A DNA stretch of 64,000 nt from Streptomyces sp. Y2F8-2 (GTDB taxonomy: Bacteria; Actinomycetota; Actinomycetes; Streptomycetales; Streptomycetaceae): positions 243,397-307,396 of the forward strand of contig NZ_BNGS01000012.1 in NCBI RefSeq assembly GCF_014905555.1, written 5' to 3'. The stretch's first letter is position 1, and the number at the start of each line of letters is the position of its first letter. A model generated the notes under the pieces. The model saw only the letters and a list, made by a program, of their open reading frames with translations. It was not told the DNA's origin and made no database searches. A program made the position numbers and the translations under genes. Shown in pieces: positions 60,448 through 64,000 of the stretch.

Positions 60448-61008
60448 TCAGGAGCGGCCGCGGCCGGTGACGAAGTCGCGGACCCGGTCGACCAGGCCCG
60501 TCCCGGGCGCGAGCAGCTTGTTGAGCGGAGGTGTGTCGGGAGCCGCCGGGTGGGGGCGTGTAGGGGCCATCTTCTTGGCGGTGCGGATCTTGTCGCCGAG
60601 CTGGTCGAGCATCTCCTGGCCGCAGGCCTGCCGCAGCCTGGGGAAGAGGTTGTTCTCCTCGTCCTGGACGTGCGAGGTCACCTCGTTCTTCACGGTCATG
60701 AACGTCCGGTCGAACTCGGGGTCCTCGACGGAGCACCCCTCCAGCTGCTTGAGGGCCTTTTCCACCCGCGCGTGGTCGGCGAGCTCCTTGTCGGCGATCG
60801 CGCCGCCGCCCTCGACGTGCTCCCGCACCGCCGGGTACAGATACTGCTCCTCCGCGACGGAATGCCGTACGAGTTCGATCGTCATCTCGTCGGCCAGCTT
60901 GCGGCGGTCCTTGTGGCCGCTGGGCAGCGACTCGATCCGCTGGAAGAGACTTTCCACCTCCCGGTGGTCGGTGGTGAGCTCGGCGATGACGTCGCCACCG
61001 TGTGCCAT
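60448..61008 (-). CDS. Hemerythrin HHE domain protein
   Basis: This 186-residue four-helix protein has di-iron ligands in LTTDHREVE, RHSVAEEQYLYP, LADHARVE and HVQDEENNLFP. Such proteins bind oxygen or sense redox/iron state. A basic tail follows residue about 150. ATG 61008. Confidence 0.93.
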   Translation of the reverse strand: MAHGGDVIAELTTDHREVESLFQRIESLPSGHKDRRKLADEMTIELVRHSVAEEQYLYPAVREHVEGGGAIADKELADHARVEKALKQLEGCSVEDPEFDRTFMTVKNEVTSHVQDEENNLFPRLRQACGQEMLDQLGDKIRTAKKMAPTRPHPAAPDTPPLNKLLAPGTGLVDRVRDFVTGRGRS

Positions 61009-61187
61009 GGCGGCCTCCCTGTGACGTGGCTGATGTGTGGGGCGGACGGCTGTCCGGGCCGCTTGTGGCAGCCCTGAATCGCCCGGACATCATTTCCCCG
61101 GACAAACAGGGTGTTAACGACACCCGCCCGTAGTCCCCGGATCGGCCGAACGGCCACCTCACCGGTGCGGCTGGGGGGAGCGCGACG

Positions 61188-61808
61188 TCACTCGAAGCGC
61201 GAGGTGTCGCCCGCTCCCTTGCGTACGATCTCGGGCTCGCCCCCGGAGAAGTCGATGACCGTCGTCGGTTCGGTGCCGCAGTCCCCGGAGTCGACCACGG
61301 CGTCCACGACGTGGTCGAGGCGCTCCTTGATCTCCCAGCCCTGGGTCAGCGGCTCCTCCTCGCCCGGCAGGAGCAGGGTGCTCGACAGCAGCGGCTCGCC
61401 GAGCTCGGCCAGCAGCGCCTGCGCCACCACATGGTCGGGGATGCGCACCCCGACCGTCTTCTTCTTCGGGTGCAGCAGCTTGCGCGGCACCTCGCGGGTC
61501 GCGGGCAGGATGAACGTGTAGCTGCCGGGCGTCGAGGCCTTGATCGCGCGGAACACGTCCTTGTCGACGTGCACGAACTGGCCGAGCTGCGCGAAGTCCC
61601 GGCAGACCAGTGTGAAGTGGTGGCGCTCGTCGAGATGGCGGATCGCCCGGATGCGCTCCATGCCGTCCCGGCTGCCCAGCCGGCACCCCAGCGCGAAGCA
61701 GGAGTCCGTCGGATACACCACGAGCGCACCGTCACGGATGCTGTCGGCGACCTGGCCGATCGTGCGCGGCTGAGGGTTGTCGGGATGAACGTCGAAGTAC
61801 TTCGCCAT
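61188..61808 (-). CDS. YciO/Sua5-family threonylcarbamoyl-AMP synthase-like protein
   Basis: This 206-residue YrdC-fold protein begins MAKYFDVHPDNPQPRTIGQV, with VVYPTDSCFALGCRLG, HHFTLVCRDF, KASTPGSYTFILPAT and a VGVRIPDHVVAQALL block. It is closest to YciO, whose function is less certain than Sua5/TsaC in t6A synthesis. An in-frame GTG 18 nt further upstream is an alternative start. Confidence 0.9.
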   Translation of the reverse strand: MAKYFDVHPDNPQPRTIGQVADSIRDGALVVYPTDSCFALGCRLGSRDGMERIRAIRHLDERHHFTLVCRDFAQLGQFVHVDKDVFRAIKASTPGSYTFILPATREVPRKLLHPKKKTVGVRIPDHVVAQALLAELGEPLLSSTLLLPGEEEPLTQGWEIKERLDHVVDAVVDSGDCGTEPTTVIDFSGGEPEIVRKGAGDTSRFE

Positions 61809-61979
61809 CCGCCGAGTGTCGATCACGCGGGGGTGCGCTGTCCACGTGACCGAGCCTCGGGCGGGCATGTCCGTGGTGCGCAGGCCCTTGACGGCGAGTC
61901 AGGATCCCGGCTTCCGTCGGGGCCGAGGTCACCGGGCGGCGGGGTGTGCCGCCCGCCAGGGTCCGGCTTGCCGCGGTGG

Positions 61980-62510
61980 TCAGGCGGGGGCCGCGACCGG
62001 CTCGCGCCGTCCGTCCCTCGCGGCCTCCCGCTCCCGCCCCGTGGCGTCCGCCGTGAGCGGCAGTGCGCGCGGGAGGGGGCGCGTCTCGCGCAGACTCGGC
62101 GCGGGGGCCACCGGCACGAGCGCGGCGGGATCGCCGGCCCGGGCCCGTTGCGAGAACCAGATGATCTTTCCGCCGGCGTCGGTGGCGCAGCAGCCCCAGC
62201 CGTTGCTCAGCGCCGCGATCTGCGCCAGACAGCCGCTCGGCGCGTAGTGCGGCCGGATGTCGCGCTCGCTGTCCTGCACAGCCGTGATCAGGTGGTGACC
62301 GTTCCACCACATCTCGATGGTGGTGTTCTTGTCCGCGGCGTGGGCGTCGATCGTCCGCAGCAGCGCTTCGGCGCACTGGCAGACGGGTTCTACGAGGCTC
62401 TCCAGATCCCAGTAGCGGAGGTGGGCGGCCAGGATCCGCCGGACGTGCCCGATCCGCTCCGGGCTGACCTCGACGTCGAGGTGGTAGTAGCAGGGCGCTG
62501 CGGTCTTCAT
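61980..62510 (-). CDS. HATPase-fold (anti-sigma-like) regulatory protein
   Basis: This 176-residue protein has a HATPase_c_2-like domain (about 10-130): RIGHVRRILAAHLRYWDLES, CAEALLRTIDAHA, LITAVQDSERD and SNGWGCCATDAGGKIIWF. This is the RsbW-like fold common in Streptomyces. The C-terminal 45 residues are disordered and Arg/Pro-rich. GAGGAG lies 9 nt before ATG 62510. Confidence 0.85.
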   Translation of the reverse strand: MKTAAPCYYHLDVEVSPERIGHVRRILAAHLRYWDLESLVEPVCQCAEALLRTIDAHAADKNTTIEMWWNGHHLITAVQDSERDIRPHYAPSGCLAQIAALSNGWGCCATDAGGKIIWFSQRARAGDPAALVPVAPAPSLRETRPLPRALPLTADATGREREAARDGRREPVAAPA

Positions 62511-62681
62511 CGTCGTTGGCTCCTCACCGGCGAAGCTCTCGCTCCTCCTCGCCCCTGTGGGCCGGGCCCCGATCACGAAGCGTGAGCGGTCGTCGCTCTC
62601 GAGTCAGTCCCAGAGTGCGAGCACTACTCCATTCGTGCAACACGAAGCCCTCCAGCCCCAGTGGTTGAATCCCGAACAGGA

Positions 62682-62728
62682 CGCTGAGTGATGAGCCGTG
62701 CACCATAGGTGAAACACTCAGCGCTGAG
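62682..62728. promoter_or_regulatory. Overlapping palindromes before the DUF5133 gene
   Basis: CTCAGCGCTGAG (62717-62728) is a perfect 12-bp palindrome. CGCTGAGTG (62682-62690) also pairs with CACTCAGCG (62715-62723). The arrangement suggests a regulator site or alternative RNA folding 20 bp before the start codon. Confidence 0.5.
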
Positions 62729-62747
62729 AGCGGAGGTGACCGGTGCC

Positions 62748-62993
62748 ATGCCCCTGCCGGCCAGAGCCGAGGTCGCCAGACATCTCGAGCGGTATCGGGA
62801 GTGGGAGCGCCTGATGCTCGCGTCTCCCGACAACCGGGAGGTGCGCGGCACTTTCGAGAGCACCGGTCACAGCCTGTGCGTGCTCATGGGGAAGCGCTGC
62901 GCACGCGAGGCGGCCGACGCCGCCGAGCTGTATCTCCGCACGCACAGTGAGCGAACCGCACGTCCATCTCCGGCAGCTTCGACGGACGGGTAG
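62748..62993 (+). CDS. DUF5133 protein
   Basis: This 81-residue protein begins MPLPARAEVARHLERYREWE and has LMLASPDNREVRGTFE and LCVLMGKRCAREAADAAELYL. This is the DUF5133 family of Streptomyces, of unknown function. GGAGGTGA lies 9 nt upstream of ATG 62748. Confidence 0.85.
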   Translation: MPLPARAEVARHLERYREWERLMLASPDNREVRGTFESTGHSLCVLMGKRCAREAADAAELYLRTHSERTARPSPAASTDG

Positions 62994-63077
62994 GCAGAGC
63001 GCCGTACGCAGCCCTGGACCCATGACCGCGGAGCCGGCGCGCACCGAGCTCCACGACGGCGAAGGAGGCGAAGACGG

Positions 63078-64000
63078 ATGGAACGGCAGACCGCGCACCG
63101 GGACGGGGCGAGCCCTGTCGCCGGGGGCGCGAGGGCCGCGATCGGACGCATACCGATCGCGGACGTCCGTCCGGCCGTCGACGGCGGCCGACGCCCCGTC
63201 AAAGCGGTGGAGGGGGAGACCTTCCAGGTCAGCGCCACGGTTTTCGGTGAGGGGCAGGACGCGATCGGCGCCAACGTCGTCCTCTGCGACCCCGAGGGAC
63301 ACCCCGGCCCGTGGACGCCGATGCGCGAGCTGGAGCCCGGCAGTGACCGCTGGGGCGCCGAGGTGACCCCGCTGTCGACCGGTCACTGGACCTACGCCGT
63401 GGAGGCGTGGAGCGATCCGGTCAGCACCTGGCGCCGGCACGCCCGGATCAAGGTTCCGTCCCGCATCGACGTCGCCCTGGTCCTGGAGGAGGGCGCCGAC
63501 CTCTACGAGCGCGCGGCCGGAGCGGTGCCGCAAGGACCGCTGCGGGACCTGCTGTGCGCGGCAGCCCGCGCCCTGCGCGACGAGTCCCGCGCACCGGTCG
63601 CACGTCTCGCGGCTGCGCTGACTCCCGAGGTGGATGCGGTGCTGGCCCGGTATCCGTTGCGTGAACTGGTGACGGTTTCGGATCCGTTGCCGTTGGTGGT
63701 GGAGCGGGAGCGGGCGTTGTTCGGGTCGTGGTACGAGTTCTTCCCGCGTTCGGAGGGGACGCCCGAGCGGCCGCACGGGACGTTCCGTACGGCGGCGCGG
63801 CGGCTGCCGGTGATCGCGGGGATGGGTTTCGATGTGGTGTATCTGCCGCCGATCCATCCGATCGGGACGACGTTCCGCAAGGGGCCCAACAATTCTCTGT
63901 CGGCGGGGCCGGGGGATGTGGGGGTGCCGTGGGCGATCGGGTCGTCTGAGGGCGGTCATGACGCGGTGCATCCGGATCTGGGCTCGGTCGAGGATTTCGA
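63078..64000 (+). CDS. glgE: Maltosyltransferase GlgE (5' part)
   Basis: 307 codons are visible before the right edge. An N-terminal domain (IGRIPIADVRPAVDGGRRPV, then an Ig-like fold VSATVFGEGQDAIGANVVL) leads into the GH13 beginning with FGSWYEFFPRSEG, GMGFDVVYLPPIHPIG and FRKGPNNS. GlgE transfers maltosyl from maltose-1-phosphate to alpha-glucan. AAGGAGG lies 10 nt before ATG 63078. Codon usage switches near 63615 from C-ending to G/T-ending codons. Confidence 0.95.
   Translation, partial: MERQTAHRDGASPVAGGARAAIGRIPIADVRPAVDGGRRPVKAVEGETFQVSATVFGEGQDAIGANVVLCDPEGHPGPWTPMRELEPGSDRWGAEVTPLSTGHWTYAVEAWSDPVSTWRRHARIKVPSRIDVALVLEEGADLYERAAGAVPQGPLRDLLCAAARALRDESRAPVARLAAALTPEVDAVLARYPLRELVTVSDPLPLVVERERALFGSWYEFFPRSEGTPERPHGTFRTAARRLPVIAGMGFDVVYLPPIHPIGTTFRKGPNNSLSAGPGDVGVPWAIGSSEGGHDAVHPDLGSVEDF

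Overview
The window is very GC-rich. Codons mostly end in G or C, GTG starts are frequent, and stops and starts often overlap as ATGA or GTGA. Its protein families (SpoIIE/anti-sigma hybrids, GlgE, DUF5133, Rv1733c-like and OsdKR-like proteins) point to a Streptomyces chromosome, and the accessory content and decayed mobile DNA suggest a chromosome arm. I see no rRNA, tRNA, CRISPR array or replication origin.

Layout. 0-2.1 kb: a minus-strand gene cut by the left edge, whose product is homologous to an unknown protein in the hydrogenase-maturation operon 30 kb away, then a holin-like membrane protein and a large nested inverted repeat. 2.3-10.5 kb: a tightly coupled minus-strand aromatic-catabolic operon (two FAH-fold hydrolases, cyclase, flavin monooxygenase, amidohydrolase, extradiol dioxygenase, SDR) with a divergent LysR gene. 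10.9-13.4 kb: an MFS transporter, an integrase relic and an SRAP DNA-protein crosslink protein. 13.5-21.7 kb: a sugar-uptake operon (DeoR/LacI-type regulator, binding protein, two permeases, hydroxyacid dehydrogenase, DUF2264 protein, no ATPase gene) meeting a secreted GH46 chitosanase. 21.9-24.7 kb: a membrane SpoIIE-type phosphatase with an anti-sigma kinase domain. 24.7-29.5 kb: gene-poor DNA with IS630- and IS5-type transposase relics, a DUF3291 gene and an SDR/LysR pair.

29.5-39.2 kb: a complete [NiFe]-hydrogenase maturation operon (HypX, unknown protein, endopeptidase, HypA, B, F, C, D, E) closed by a strong terminator. No hydrogenase large or small subunit lies in the window. 39.5-44.2 kb: a p-aminobenzoate-type locus (PabAB fusion and an aryl-CoA ligase) flanked by a frameshifted monooxygenase-like gene and a PabC cut down to its C-terminal half. 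44.3-47.1 kb: a DMF-amidase-like lipoprotein and an AI-2E-type permease.

47.3-62 kb: a region resembling the actinobacterial dormancy/oxygen-stress (DosR/OsdR) regulon. It has a GAF-domain sensor kinase and NarL-type regulator, universal stress protein, phosphoketolase, zinc alcohol dehydrogenase, XRE/flavin-binding protein, two CBS-BON proteins, two cyclic-nucleotide-binding-fold proteins, Rv1733c-like membrane protein, DUF1876 protein and hemerythrin. A recurring palindrome, GGGCCGNNCGGCCC or close to it, lies in four promoter regions here and is a good candidate regulator box. The right edge has YciO/Sua5-like, ATPase-fold and DUF5133 genes and the 5' part of glgE, whose codon usage changes abruptly inside the gene.

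Possible logic: the right half looks built for survival under low oxygen or starvation (H2 scavenging, redox sensing, phosphoketolase), and the left half for scavenging aromatic compounds and polysaccharides. The hydrogenase locus may have been split by the DNA now lying between the left-edge gene and hypX.
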